Source: Trinickia acidisoli
GTDB lineage: Bacteria; Pseudomonadota; Gammaproteobacteria; Burkholderiales; Burkholderiaceae
Assembly: GCF_017315725.1 (NCBI RefSeq)
Contig: NZ_JAFLRG010000001.1
Coordinates: 3,100,001-3,164,000, forward strand
DNA length: 64,000 nt
Direction: 5' to 3'
Positions 51,801-60,923 of the stretch are shown here, in pieces (position 1 is the first letter of the stretch; every line of letters begins with the position of its first letter). The position numbers and the translations under genes were made by a program. The notes below the pieces were generated by a model. That model was given only the letters and a program-made list of their open reading frames with translations. It did no database searches and had not been told where the DNA came from.

Positions 51801-52873
51801 TCGGCGCGCGCCTCGACGAGCGGCAAACGATGCGCGTCGAGCAACCCGGGGGTCGCATTGACGATGACGACGGGGCCGGCGACGACGAGCGGCCCGGCGC
51901 CCGGAACCGGCGCAAGCGTCGCGGTCAGCGACAGGTCGGCCTGCGGCGCACCGGCGCTGAAGGTGCGCGGATCGACGTGATCGAACGCGATCGTCGCGCG
52001 CTCGAGCGGCACGGGCGCGAACGGCGTGGCCTCGATATGCGCGCGGCCGGCCAGCTTCATCCCACTGGCGGTTACATCGGCAACAAGCGACTCGAGCGTG
52101 CCGGACACGCGCGCCTGGAGCTCAGCCGGCGCACCGGCCAGCGTGCCCGAGGCCGACAACGCGCCGGTCAGCGCGAACGGCCGCACCCCGTCGAGCGAAA
52201 GCTGCGCCGCCAGCGCGCCGTAAGCCGTATCGAGCCCGTCGACGGACAGCGTATGATGCCGGCCGTCGCTGCGGCCATGCGCGCGCAACGCGTCGATCTC
52301 CGTGGTTGTCGTGCCGTCGCGCACGAGCAGCTTGTCGACGGCGAGCGAGCGCAAGTCGACCTCGATCGGCAAGCGCAGATCGGTCGGCACCCGCATCGAC
52401 GCCGTGCTCTTGGAAGGCCCGAGCCGAGCGTCGATCGTCCCGGCCCGCAGCGCATCGACGGTCAAGCGCCAAGGCGCGCGCGTGAGCACCCAGCGGCCCG
52501 ACAGGCGATCGATACGGATGTCGGTCGGCGGCGCGCCCGCCGGGCCCGCGCTCTCGTGCCACCGCACGTCGGCCAAACGCACGCCGCGCGCGAGCGTGCC
52601 GCCTTCGAACGTGCCCGACAACCGCGTACCCGTCACGGCGACCGCCACCCGCCAAACGAGCCGTGTACCCGTCTCGGTCGCGATCGCGCCGTAGAGCCCG
52701 GCGGCGGCGAAGACAACGATCAGCACGGCGGCAAGCGCCATCCATACGAACGAGCGACGGCCGCGATGCCTGCGGCGCGGCGCTTCGGGCGCTTGCGGCG
52801 CGCCGGCCCGGCCCGCGCCCGAGCCGGTAGCGCCCGAGGCGTCTTCCTGCGGCGGCGGCGAATCGTGCGTCAT
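48881..52873 (-). CDS. tamB: Translocation and assembly module protein TamB
   Basis: A 1330-residue inner-membrane-anchored, AsmA-like protein spanning the periplasm. One N-terminal membrane helix (about 43-65, 'FVWMALAAVLIVVFAAAGLY') is followed by a very long series of beta strands that would form a lipid-binding groove, and ends with the DUF490/TamB domain ('FGRKLAIENGYFTFNGPVAN', 'PGINILAMRRNQEVEAGVQV', 'LSWLLFGHGTDQGN', 'LNLSRFWSVLLYTGTFQGVD'). TamB proteins act with TamA and move phospholipids or outer-membrane proteins. An Ala/Gly/Pro-rich cytoplasmic tail comes first. It follows tamA by 24 bases in the same operon. Confidence 0.95.
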   Translation of the reverse strand: MTHDSPPPQEDASGATGSGAGRAGAPQAPEAPRRRHRGRRSFVWMALAAVLIVVFAAAGLYGAIATETGTRLVWRVAVAVTGTRLSGTFEGGTLARGVRLADVRWHESAGPAGAPPTDIRIDRLSGRWVLTRAPWRLTVDALRAGTIDARLGPSKSTASMRVPTDLRLPIEVDLRSLAVDKLLVRDGTTTTEIDALRAHGRSDGRHHTLSVDGLDTAYGALAAQLSLDGVRPFALTGALSASGTLAGAPAELQARVSGTLESLVADVTASGMKLAGRAHIEATPFAPVPLERATIAFDHVDPRTFSAGAPQADLSLTATLAPVPGAGPLVVAGPVVIVNATPGLLDAHRLPLVEARADVRLDAQAQRLDHLSVRLVRGAALTGGGTFAHGRGRLDLTASALDLATLAPYVRPTALSGPIGIELDGATQSLSLDLTDAKARLRARAHVAFERERMALHDVRIDAGDGRLELKGALEHDARASYDIGATLTNFDPRLVVASAAIKRPEARVTGRFSAIGTLAQPLSTKLRFELGDSIYDGFPLTGAGTITLAGARLLPSDAKLSIAGNDVELHGSFGEPGDRLRFHVDAPQLDRLGFGVAGTVLADGDLTGSLVHPDVTLSYDARDVSMGGNRIGAATGSARIRDGAAGALELTTDARDVHAGVVDLATLTARVAGTRAKHTFDAQAKGTVRARPVDMVLAGSGALTDTRDGPRWDGVLARLANRGMPAIDLQSPVALSAAGQRVTLGPVRLGIEGATLDVKSLVYDHGAISSAGSASNLSMARLIAIRQMLTGMPSRLSSDLVLGADWNFTLGRTASGYARIDRRSGDATLSTGYGTAAFGITALSARADFTPGLVGVTAHAAASRIGTFDANVSAGLAPDPARNGLLELGVDAPLAGKLALDIPALKTTGGLFGPSYVLDGHVALNLVLAGTRAKPTLSGALAGDGLSATLVDQGIQLKDGVVRVALTENLVDLQRVEFHGGDGTVRATGQIRLDRAEPDLTARIVADKLELFAAPDRQLSLSGSATVANGGAAGGLDIDGKFTVDHALFDLPEQPAPRLSDDVVIVRNGGLVQGAPPPAAPTNKPVGAFAPRASVAIDLGKKFRFRGQGADLGLSGTVTALSAPNQPLRAIGNVRVTEGSTYTSFGRKLAIENGYFTFNGPVANPGINILAMRRNQEVEAGVQVTGTVHAPTVKLVSEPNVPDNEKLSWLLFGHGTDQGNNLSQQSTMTAALALLGSATGKRVAQTFGLDEFSVGRSDVGLTDSQVVMVSKAINDRLVLGYEQGLQSADNAFKATLNLSRFWSVLLYTGTFQGVDINFTRRFDRWRGRR

Positions 52874-52897
52874 GCGAGGCCCATGCGATTCAAGATC

Positions 52898-54730
52898 TCA
52901 GAAAGCGATGCCGAGCGTCAGGTACGGCCGCACGCTGTGATTGCGGGTGCCGTAGGCCAGATCGACGTTGATCGGGCCGACGGGACTGCGCCAGCGCACG
53001 CCTAAGCCCACGCCCGGATAGATGACGCGCGCTTTCCAGTCGTCCGTTGCCGTGCCGACGTCGTAGAACACAGCCGCCCCCCAATCGTGCGTGAACCAGT
53101 GTTGATATTCGGCCGCGGCCGTGGCCAGATACTTGGTCGGCAACACCGAGCCGTCGACAGTGTTGCCGATGCTTTGGTAGCTGTAGCCGCGCACGGAATT
53201 GGAACCGCCCGCGCGGAACAGCAGCGACGCCGGAATACCGCTCGAACCGCCGCTCGTGAAAACGCCGCCGAGTTCGGCGCGCACGAGGAACAGATCGCGC
53301 TTGAACAGCGGCACGTATTGCTCGGCGCGCCCGTAGGCGCGCGCGAAGGTCTGGTCCGTGGCGAGCCCCTTCACGGCGAAGCCTGCCTCGACATGCACGA
53401 GATTACCCTTGCGCGGGAACAGCGGATCGTCGACGTTGCGGCGCGTCCATGCCCACTGCGGCATGAGTGCGTGGCTCGTCGTCGGGCCCGTCGCATTCTG
53501 ATCGAGACGGTCGGCGTAGTACTGGATCGAGTACGAGTAGTCGATGAACTGCGCCGTGCGCGTGCGCTGCAAGCCGGCGCGCGCGCTATAGATACGCGTG
53601 CCCGACACTTCCGTGCTCGTGTACGAGGCGAGCGCGCTGTTGACCCAGCCGCGCTCGCCCGGCGGCATCGACAATTGGATCTGGCCGTACTGCTGAAGCT
53701 GATCGAGCCGGCCCTGGATCGAGAACGGCCACGCGGCGCCGAACGTGTCGAGATACGTGTACGAGCCTTGCACGTGCGCGCCCGTGTCGGTCGCATAGCC
53801 CACGCCCCCGCGCACGTTGTTGTACGGATACTCGCTCATCTTCGCGTGGATCGGCGTGTCATTCGGCTTGGCGACGTCGCTGTCGACGTCGATCGCGACG
53901 CTCGCGTAATACGGCGTGCTCTGCAGTTGCCGCTGCAACTCGGCGACGCGCTCGGCGTCGTAGACCTCGCCGACCGACAACGGATTGACGTTCGTGACGA
54001 TGCGGCCCGGATAACGCCGCACGCCCGACACGTCGAGCGGGCCGAGCGTAAATGTCGGCCCGCTGTCGAACGCGACGGTCAAAACCGCCTGCCGGGTGTG
54101 CGGATCGATGCGCGCTTGCGAGCGGACGATCTTCGCACCGAGATAACGGCGTGCGCGCAATGTCTTGAGCGCGGCTTCTTTCGCATCGGTCCACGCCGCC
54201 TGCGTGAACGGATCGCCCGTATGCAGCGAAAACGCGAAGCGCACGGCGTTTTCGCGTGCCGGCGCCTCGTTGCGCACGGGCCCCTCGAACGTGAGCTCGA
54301 TCGACGAAACGGCGGTGCGCGGCCCGGGATCGACGTGCACCGTGACGTCTTTCCTGCCCTTGCCGCCCGTGCGCACGTCGGTGCGTACGACGGGAGAAAA
54401 GTAGCCGTCGGTCGCGGCCAGATCGCGCACTTGCTGCGGCGTGGCGGTGACGAGGAAATCGAACTGATCGTCGGTCACGCCCTCTCGCGAGGCGAAACGA
54501 GCGAGATCGAGATGTTTCTGAAGCAGCTTGCGCATGGCGCGCGGCGCGTCGATCGTGACGTCGTACTTGGCCGCCGCAGGCATCGACACGAGCGCGAAGA
54601 GCACGCCCAGTACACCCAGCGCGAGCGAGCGCCAAGCGGGCCGCAACGCTGCCGCCGCTCGGCGGCGTCGGCTGCCGCCGGCGTAAGACGAAACGATCAC
54701 GGCTCCCCGCAAACACGACCTCCCCAACAT
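52898..54730 (-). CDS. tamA: Outer membrane assembly factor TamA (Omp85/BamA superfamily)
   Basis: A protein of about 610 residues. A signal-like hydrophobic stretch ('SLALGVLGVLFALVSMPAAA') is followed by three POTRA domains (about 55-290) and a 16-strand barrel of the Omp85 type, with 'FPRKGNLVHVEAGFAVKG' and the lid-loop motif 'LFRAGGSNSVRGYSYQSIG' (the VRGY/F motif) and the C-terminal strand 'SVRPYLTLGIAF' ending in Phe. It partners with TamB in outer membrane assembly. The start is uncertain: ATG 54730 and ATG 54754 are in frame, without a strong ribosome site. It heads the tamA-tamB operon. Confidence 0.94.
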   Translation of the reverse strand: MLGRSCLRGAVIVSSYAGGSRRRRAAAALRPAWRSLALGVLGVLFALVSMPAAAKYDVTIDAPRAMRKLLQKHLDLARFASREGVTDDQFDFLVTATPQQVRDLAATDGYFSPVVRTDVRTGGKGRKDVTVHVDPGPRTAVSSIELTFEGPVRNEAPARENAVRFAFSLHTGDPFTQAAWTDAKEAALKTLRARRYLGAKIVRSQARIDPHTRQAVLTVAFDSGPTFTLGPLDVSGVRRYPGRIVTNVNPLSVGEVYDAERVAELQRQLQSTPYYASVAIDVDSDVAKPNDTPIHAKMSEYPYNNVRGGVGYATDTGAHVQGSYTYLDTFGAAWPFSIQGRLDQLQQYGQIQLSMPPGERGWVNSALASYTSTEVSGTRIYSARAGLQRTRTAQFIDYSYSIQYYADRLDQNATGPTTSHALMPQWAWTRRNVDDPLFPRKGNLVHVEAGFAVKGLATDQTFARAYGRAEQYVPLFKRDLFLVRAELGGVFTSGGSSGIPASLLFRAGGSNSVRGYSYQSIGNTVDGSVLPTKYLATAAAEYQHWFTHDWGAAVFYDVGTATDDWKARVIYPGVGLGVRWRSPVGPINVDLAYGTRNHSVRPYLTLGIAF

Positions 54731-55006
54731 TGAACGACGCCCGGCGCCCGCCACGATCAGCCCGCTGGGGCCGCTCGACTCGGTTCAGCCTTCCTGCTCG
54801 CGGCGCAAGCGGTCATTTGACCATAACGGCGGCTCATCGGACCACGAAGCGATCCACAAGGCGCGCCGCTTTGGAGCGATTCGCACGCCCGGTTTCGACG
54901 CGCGGCCGCCTTCGATGTTCCGCGCTCGACGGCATGCGCTAAAATCTCGGCTTGCTCGAGGCGGCAGCCAGTGTTGCTATGTCCCCATTTTCAGGATGAC
55001 CGAACC

Positions 55007-55195
55007 ATGTTGTATCAATCGGATGTCACGCAGTTCATCAATCAACTCAAACAGCAAAAGCCGACGCTGGAAGAAGAGCAACGCCGCGGCCGCGCGCTGC
55101 TGTGGGACAAGCAGCCGATCGATCTCGAAGAGCGCTCGACGCAGCAGCAGTCGAGCGTGACGCAAACGCCGTACGTCTACTACCAGAACTTCTGA
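55007..55195 (+). CDS. DUF3460 family protein
   Basis: A 62-residue protein: MLYQSDVTQFINQLKQQKP is followed by 'RRGRALLWDKQPIDLEER' and the end 'TPYVYYQNF', matching the small DUF3460 family found almost only in Burkholderiales. No function is known. ATG 55007 has AGGAT at a good distance; the frame opens earlier at 54971. Its stop is two bases before the GTG start of scpA, so the two are probably translated together, which ties it loosely to chromosome organisation. Confidence 0.9.
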   Translation: MLYQSDVTQFINQLKQQKPTLEEEQRRGRALLWDKQPIDLEERSTQQQSSVTQTPYVYYQNF

Positions 55196-55197
55196 GC

Positions 55198-56067
55198 GTG
55201 AACGCCGCCGACCAAAGGCGCGCTGGGCGAGGGCCCGACGCGGCGCTGACCGCGCCCGCGACCGACACGACGCCCGACACCGTCGACGGCATCGCTTTCG
55301 CGCGCCTGTACGGCGAGCCGCTGTTCAAGCTGCCGCAGGATCTGTACATTCCGCCCGACGCGCTCGAGGTATTCCTCGAAACGTTCGAAGGTCCGCTCGA
55401 TCTGTTGCTGTACCTGATCCGCAAGCAGAACTTCAACGTGCTCGACATCCCGATGGCGGACGTGACGGTGCAATACCTCGGCTATGTCGAGCAGTTGCGC
55501 AAAACGAATCTCGAACTCGCATCCGAGTATCTGTTGATGGCCGCGATGCTGATCGAGATCAAGTCGCGCATGCTGCTGCCCGTCAAGAAGGCCGACACGG
55601 GCGAAGAGGCCGAAGACCCGCGCGCCGAACTGGTGCGGCGCTTGCTCGAATACGAGCGCATGAAGCTCGCCGCGCAGCGGCTCGATCAATTGCCGCAACT
55701 CGGGCGCGACTTCTTGCGCGCCGAAGTCTATATCGAGCAGAGCATGGCGCCGCGGTTTCCCGACGTGGCGGCCGACGATTTGCGCGCGGCCTGGGCCGAC
55801 GTGCTCAAACGCGCCAAGCTCGTGCAGCATCATAAGATCTCGCGCGAGGAACTCTCGGTGCGCGAGCACATGAGCCTGATCCTGCGACGCTTGCAAAACG
55901 TGCGATTCGTGGAATTTTCCGAGCTTTTCGACGTGACGCGCGGCGTGCCCGTCGTCATCGTGAACTTCATCGCCATGCTCGAGTTGGCGCGGGAATCGCT
56001 GATCGAGATCACCCAACCCGAACCGTTCGCACCGATTTACGTCCGTCTCGCGTATCTGCCCGCATAA
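55198..56067 (+). CDS. scpA: Segregation and condensation protein A
   Basis: A 289-residue kleisin that links the SMC condensin with ScpB for chromosome compaction. It has 'FEGPLDLLLYLIRKQNFNVL', 'IPMADVTVQYLGYVEQLRKT', 'ASEYLLMAAMLIEIKSRMLL', an acidic/basic middle part, and the C-terminal winged-helix section near 'VEFSELFDVTRGVPVVIVNF'. I chose the GTG at 55198, which sits two bases after the DUF3460 stop; an upstream frame from 55102 overlaps that gene and is not family-like. No scpB gene lies next to it. The N-terminal 35 residues before the kleisin start are low in similarity. Confidence 0.94.
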   Translation: MNAADQRRAGRGPDAALTAPATDTTPDTVDGIAFARLYGEPLFKLPQDLYIPPDALEVFLETFEGPLDLLLYLIRKQNFNVLDIPMADVTVQYLGYVEQLRKTNLELASEYLLMAAMLIEIKSRMLLPVKKADTGEEAEDPRAELVRRLLEYERMKLAAQRLDQLPQLGRDFLRAEVYIEQSMAPRFPDVAADDLRAAWADVLKRAKLVQHHKISREELSVREHMSLILRRLQNVRFVEFSELFDVTRGVPVVIVNFIAMLELARESLIEITQPEPFAPIYVRLAYLPA

Positions 56068-57027
<960 letters not shown>

Positions 57028-57084
57028 CGCCGCCCGCGGGCCATCGTCGGAATCGTTTGAAGTTTGAAGTCAGAAGGAACGATC

Positions 57085-57471
57085 ATGCAGCGACACATGC
57101 TGAAATCGAAGATTCACCGCGCCGTCGTGACGCATTGCGAGCTTCATTACGAAGGCTCGTGCGCGATCGACGAGGATTTGCTCGATGCCTCGGGCATCCT
57201 CGAAAACGAGCGCATCGATATCTGGAACGTCAATAACGGCGAGCGTTTCTCGACCTACGCGATCCGCGGCGAACGCGGCAGCGGCATGATTTCGCTGAAC
57301 GGCTCGGCCGCGCGCCGCGCGCAGCTCGGCGATCTGGTCATCATCGCGGCGTTCGCGATGGTGGACGATGCCGAGTTGAAGGCGGGCTGGGACCCCAAGC
57401 TCGTCTTCGTCGATGAGCACAACAAGATCAAGGGTAGCCGCGCCCACGTGCCCGTGCAGAGCTGGACCTGA
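57085..57471 (+). CDS. panD: Aspartate 1-decarboxylase
   Basis: A 128-residue proenzyme that makes beta-alanine from aspartate. It self-cleaves between Gly24 and Ser25 in 'YEGSCAID', leaving a pyruvoyl group on Ser25. Other conserved parts are '[18 protein letters not shown]', '[19 protein letters not shown]' with the substrate-binding Asn and Tyr regions, and '[16 protein letters not shown]'. An AAGGA site precedes ATG 57085. It follows panC, and together they supply the coenzyme A precursor. A GC hairpin at 57478-57501 lies right after the stop. Confidence 0.96.
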   Translation: MQRHMLKSKIHRAVVTHCELHYEGSCAIDEDLLDASGILENERIDIWNVNNGERFSTYAIRGERGSGMISLNGSAARRAQLGDLVIIAAFAMVDDAELKAGWDPKLVFVDEHNKIKGSRAHVPVQSWT

Positions 57472-57477
57472 ACGAGC

Positions 57478-57501
57478 GGGCCGCGCCTTACTTCGCGGCC
57501 C
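57478..57501. terminator. Hairpin between panD and the ParA-like gene
   Basis: GGGCCGCG (57478-57485) pairs with CGCGGCCC (57494-57501) around an 8-base loop. It overlaps the last codons of the convergent ParA-like gene. There is no T-run, so it is only a possible terminator for panCD. Confidence 0.4.
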
Positions 57502-58111
57502 ACTTCGTGATCGGCTCCCACTGCTCGAGGTCTTTTTCGACCCGGCTTTGCGGCACGTCCCACAGCGTGAGTCCGTGCGCCGCGAGCTGAACGTAGTTCT
57601 GCGTATCGCGCAAAAATCCGAGCACGGGCAGCTCGAGGCTTTCGACGAAGCGGTGTAGCTGCTCGGCCGAGCGCGTGCGCGCATCGACGCGCATGCCGAC
57701 CACCCCGATTTCGATCGCGCCCTTTCGCACGGCTTTTTCCTTGGCCAAACGCTCGAGAAATTGCTGCGTGGCGAGGATGTCGAACATCGACGGCTGTAGC
57801 GGCACGACGACTTTATCGGCCAATTCCAGCGCCGCCGCAAGCCGATTGCCGTGCAGCCCGGCCGGCGTGTCGACGACGGCGCGCTCGAGGCCCTTGGGCG
57901 GCTTGACCGGTGCATCCGGGTCGACGCGCCACGTTTCGATGGGGGGCAACCCGCCTGGGCGCAGGGCGAGCCACCCATGAGACGACTGCTGCCGATCGAG
58001 GTCGGCTAGCGCCACCCATTCGCCGGTCGCCGCAAAGGCGCCCGCCAAGTTCGTCGACAGCGTGCTCTTGCCCACGCCGCCCTTGGGGTTCGCTACCACG
58101 ATCACCGTCAT
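57488..58111 (-). CDS. Orphan ParA/MinD-type ATPase
   Basis: A 207-residue P-loop ATPase. It opens with the deviant Walker A 'VVANPKGGVGKSTLSTNLAG', followed by 'VALADLDRQQSSHGWLALRP' (Walker A' region), 'GLERAVVDTPAGLHGNRL' (Walker B) and 'KVVVPLQPSMFDILATQQFL'. It is near the short, ParB-less ParA type of Burkholderiales and McdA/PpfA-like positioning ATPases. No ParB or cargo gene is adjacent, so its cargo cannot be told. ATG 58111 is preferred because GGGAG lies five bases upstream; a GTG two codons earlier is also possible. It converges with panD. Confidence 0.88.
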   Translation of the reverse strand: MTVIVVANPKGGVGKSTLSTNLAGAFAATGEWVALADLDRQQSSHGWLALRPGGLPPIETWRVDPDAPVKPPKGLERAVVDTPAGLHGNRLAAALELADKVVVPLQPSMFDILATQQFLERLAKEKAVRKGAIEIGVVGMRVDARTRSAEQLHRFVESLELPVLGFLRDTQNYVQLAAHGLTLWDVPQSRVEKDLEQWEPITKWAAK

Positions 58112-58257
58112 GAACACTCCCGAATAGAAGACCGCTTGCCGCGGCCGGTTATCCCGTTAGAACCCGTCGCTTACACGAATGACAGGCCCACCTGCGTCAT
58201 AACGCTCGATAATATCGGCAAATCAGGTCAACGTCCCCTTCGAAGGAATCTCACCCG

Positions 58258-58677
58258 ATGTCGACGCTCCGCTCCGACTACACGATCGAGACCATCCATG
58301 AGCACCAGCAGGGCACGCTGCCCGAACTGCTCGGCGTTCGCGTGGTCGCCCTCGCACAAGGCACGCTGACGGGCAAGCTGGCCGTGCGGCCGCAACTGCT
58401 CGCACCGAACGGCTTCTTGCACGCGGCAACCGTGATCGGCCTGGCCGATACCTGCTGCGGCTACGCGTGCATGGCGCATCTGCCCGCTCACGCGCGCGGC
58501 TTCACGACGATCGAACTGAAGAGCAACTTCCTCGGCACTTGCCGCGAGGGAACCGTGCGCGCAGTCGCCACCGCCGTCCATCTGGGTCGCAGCACGCACG
58601 TGTGGGACGCGTCCGTGTTCGATCCCGACGGCCATACGATCGCGCTGTTCCGTTGTACGCAGATGATTCTCGCCTAA
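58258..58677 (+). CDS. PaaI-type hotdog-fold thioesterase
   Basis: A 139-residue cytoplasmic hotdog protein. Visible are 'LGVRVVALAQGTLTGKLAV', 'NGFLHAATVIGLADTCCGYA' (the position of the catalytic acidic residue, here Asp in LADT), 'FTTIELKSNFLGTCREG' and 'THVWDASVFDPDGHTIALF'. The family hydrolyses acyl-CoA thioesters, often aromatic ones; the substrate here is unknown. AAGGA precedes ATG 58258. It is divergent from the ParA-like gene and precedes cobU by 89 bases, without evident functional link. Confidence 0.87.
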   Translation: MSTLRSDYTIETIHEHQQGTLPELLGVRVVALAQGTLTGKLAVRPQLLAPNGFLHAATVIGLADTCCGYACMAHLPAHARGFTTIELKSNFLGTCREGTVRAVATAVHLGRSTHVWDASVFDPDGHTIALFRCTQMILA

Positions 58678-58766
58678 CGAGCAAGCGAGTGCGCAGGCGG
58701 CCCGACGCGCTCGTGCGGCCGCCCCATTTCACGCACCGCGGCGCCCGGCCTCGCTACAATCGCGCG

Positions 58767-59357
58767 ATGACCACGCCCGATCTCACTTTCGTGCTCGGCG
58801 GCGCCCGCTCGGGCAAAAGCCGCTACGCCGAGCAACTCGCGCTGGCGCGCGCATCGAGCCCGGCGCAGCCCGTGACGTATATCGCGACCGCGCTCGATGC
58901 GGGCGACGACGAATTCGCTGCCCGCATCGCTCATCATCGGGCGCGGCGGCCCGCGCACTGGCGTATCGTCGAAGCCGGCGCCGAGCTCGCGCAGGCGATC
59001 GCCGACGCAGACGACGGCCGCACCTGCATCCTCGTCGACTGTCTGACCCTTTGGCTCGCCAATGTGATCTGCCCGGCCGGCGCAGAGCCGACTGAACGAA
59101 ACGAGCGGAACGAACCGGCACCCGACGACTGCGCCGCGCGCATGGACGCGCTCGAGGCGGCATTGGCGCGGGCGCGAAGCCCTGTCATCGTCGTCAGCAA
59201 CGAAATCGGCATGGGCGTCGTGCCGATGGGCGCCATGACGCGCCGCTACGTCGACGAACTCGGGCGGCTCAATCAGCGTGTTGCCGCGCTCGCGCGCGAG
59301 GTGACGATGATGGTGGCCGGGCTGCCGATGACGGTCAAAGGCGAGCGCGCACGATGA
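58767..59357 (+). CDS. cobU: Adenosylcobinamide kinase / guanylyltransferase
   Basis: A 196-residue bifunctional enzyme of the cobalamin nucleotide loop, phosphorylating adenosylcobinamide and then attaching GMP. It has the P-loop 'VLGGARSGKSRYAEQLAL', 'YIATALDAGDDEFAARIAHH' followed by 'RPAHWRIVEA' (guanylate-accepting histidine region), 'LVDCLTLWLANVI' and 'VVSNEIGMGVVPMGAMTRRY'. A short insert near residue 115 ('TERNERNEP') repeats a motif. Its stop and the start of the downstream binding-protein gene overlap in ATGA (59354-59357). It begins a plus-strand pair facing the minus-strand cob/btu genes. Confidence 0.95.
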   Translation: MTTPDLTFVLGGARSGKSRYAEQLALARASSPAQPVTYIATALDAGDDEFAARIAHHRARRPAHWRIVEAGAELAQAIADADDGRTCILVDCLTLWLANVICPAGAEPTERNERNEPAPDDCAARMDALEAALARARSPVIVVSNEIGMGVVPMGAMTRRYVDELGRLNQRVAALAREVTMMVAGLPMTVKGERAR

Positions 59358-60283
59358 GGTCTCTGCGACTCGCGCCCGCGCTTGCCTGCGCGCTCGCGCT
59401 CGGCGTTGCGCCACGCGCCAACGCGTCGGTCTCGGTCACCGACGATGCTGGCCAGCGCGTCACGCTCGCCACGCCCGCCCGTCGCGTCGTGGCGCTCTCG
59501 CCGCACGCGGTCGAGCTCGTCTATGCGGCCGGCGGCGGCGCCAAGCTCGTCGGCGCGGTGTCGTACAGCGACTATCCGAGCGCAGCGAAGGCGCTACCGC
59601 GCGTCGGCGACAACAACGCGCTCGATCTCGAGCGCATCGTCGCGCTCAAGCCCGATCTCGTGATCGTCTGGCGCCACGGCAACGACGAGCGTCAACTCGA
59701 CCGGCTGCGCGCGCTCGGGATCGCGCTCTATCACAGCGAGCCGCGCAAGCTCGACGACGTCGCCACCGATCTGCTCGCGCTCGGTACGCTGCTCGACACC
59801 TCCGCGCAAGCCGAAGCGGCCGCGGCCGACTATCGCGCCAAGATCGCCGCGCTGCGCGCGCACTACGCCGAGCGGGCGCCGGTCAGCGTCTTTTATCAGG
59901 TATGGGACGACCCGCTGATGACGCTGAACGGCACGCACATCGTCAGCGACATCATCGCGCTGTGCGGTGGGCGCAATGTCTTCGCGCGCCTCGCGCCGCT
60001 CGTGCCGACGGTCTCGAGGGAGGCCGTCGTCGCCGCCGATCCCGAAGCGATCGTGACGACGAGCCAAGGCGCCACGCATGCCGACGCGCCGCTGCCGAGC
60101 CTCGCGTCGTGGCGTGCTTGGCCGCGAATGACGGCGGTGGCGCGCGGCAATCTGTTCGCCATCGACGGCGATCTCATCAACCGGCCAGGGCCGCGTCTCG
60201 TGCAAGGCGCCGAACAATTGTGCCGCGATTTGGACATTGCACGCGCGCATCGACCGCCCACCCGTGCGGCGAAGATGCACTGA
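59354..60283 (+). CDS. btuF: Cobalamin ABC transporter substrate-binding protein
   Basis: A 309-residue periplasmic binding protein. A signal peptide ('LRLAPALACALALGVAPRANA') precedes the two-lobed metal-chelate-type fold: 'VSVTDDAGQRVTLATPARRV', 'GAVSYSDYPSAAKALPRVGD', 'ALDLERIVALKPDLVIVW', 'LGTLLDTSAQAEA' and 'FYQVWDDPLMTLNGTHIVSD'. It belongs to the BtuF/FepB family; a cobalamin or cobinamide substrate is inferred from cobU upstream and btuCD, cobTSC nearby. Its ATG overlaps the cobU stop. The matching permease and ATPase lie 2.8 kb away on the other strand. Confidence 0.9.
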   Translation: MRSLRLAPALACALALGVAPRANASVSVTDDAGQRVTLATPARRVVALSPHAVELVYAAGGGAKLVGAVSYSDYPSAAKALPRVGDNNALDLERIVALKPDLVIVWRHGNDERQLDRLRALGIALYHSEPRKLDDVATDLLALGTLLDTSAQAEAAAADYRAKIAALRAHYAERAPVSVFYQVWDDPLMTLNGTHIVSDIIALCGGRNVFARLAPLVPTVSREAVVAADPEAIVTTSQGATHADAPLPSLASWRAWPRMTAVARGNLFAIDGDLINRPGPRLVQGAEQLCRDLDIARAHRPPTRAAKMH

Positions 60284-60308
60284 GCCTGCCCGACGCGCCT
60301 CGTTCGGC

Positions 60309-60923
60309 TCATGCGTTCCAATGCAGCAAGCGCCAGCCATCCGCGTCCGCGTTCGCCTCGCGCCGCAGCCAGACGACGGCGGCCATGTCGAGCGGCCACG
60401 TCAATGTCGTCTCGAGCGGTTCGTCGAGCGCGAGCGAAGCGATCATCCGCATGACGCCTGCGTGCGTCACCGCGAACACGCTCGAAGCTGGCGATGGCGA
60501 TGGCGAAGCGAGCGGTGCGCGCCAAAGATCGAACCACGCCACAACACGCGCTTCGAACTGCGCCACGCTTTCGCCGCCGTGCGTCCGCGCGTGGCGCAAA
60601 TCGGCCGCCCAGGCGTCGAGCGCGGCGCGGTCGATCGCATCCCAGCGCTGCCCCTCCCAATCGCCGAAGTCGATTTCCCGCAAACGCGCATCGACACCGC
60701 AAGCGCAGCCGAAGTGCTCCGCGAGCCAGCGGGCCACGCCGGCGCATCGCTGCAAAGGGCTCGTCGCGAGATACGCCGGCAACGGCGCATCGAGCGCAGC
60801 GAGGCGCCGGGCAAGTGCGCGAGCGGACTCGGCCGCATCGCCGGCCAGCGGCACGTCGGTCTTGCCATAGCAGACACCCGCATCGATCGCGGGCGCCGGA
60901 TGGCGGATCAGGACGAGGTCCAC
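60309..60923 (-). CDS. cobC: Alpha-ribazole phosphatase-like histidine phosphatase
   Basis: A 204-residue histidine phosphatase, probably removing phosphate from alpha-ribazole-5'-phosphate in cobalamin synthesis. It has the RHG-like core 'VDLVLIRHPAPAIDAGVCYG' (RHP in place of RHG), 'ATSPLQRCAGVARWLA', 'LREIDFGDWEGQRWDAI', 'HARTHGGESVAQFEARV' and the second catalytic histidine in 'VFAVTHAGVMRMIASL'. The start I choose is GTG 60923, which overlaps the cobS stop by 16 bases; no ATG fits. It ends the cobT-cobS-cobC operon, converging with btuF, 25 bases away. Confidence 0.87.
   Translation of the reverse strand: MDLVLIRHPAPAIDAGVCYGKTDVPLAGDAAESARALARRLAALDAPLPAYLATSPLQRCAGVARWLAEHFGCACGVDARLREIDFGDWEGQRWDAIDRAALDAWAADLRHARTHGGESVAQFEARVVAWFDLWRAPLASPSPSPASSVFAVTHAGVMRMIASLALDEPLETTLTWPLDMAAVVWLRREANADADGWRLLHWNA

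Noticed and set aside
51446..53005. 519-codon open frame opposite tamB
   Set aside because: Antisense shadow across the tamB/tamA border with extreme Arg content and no recognisable domain.
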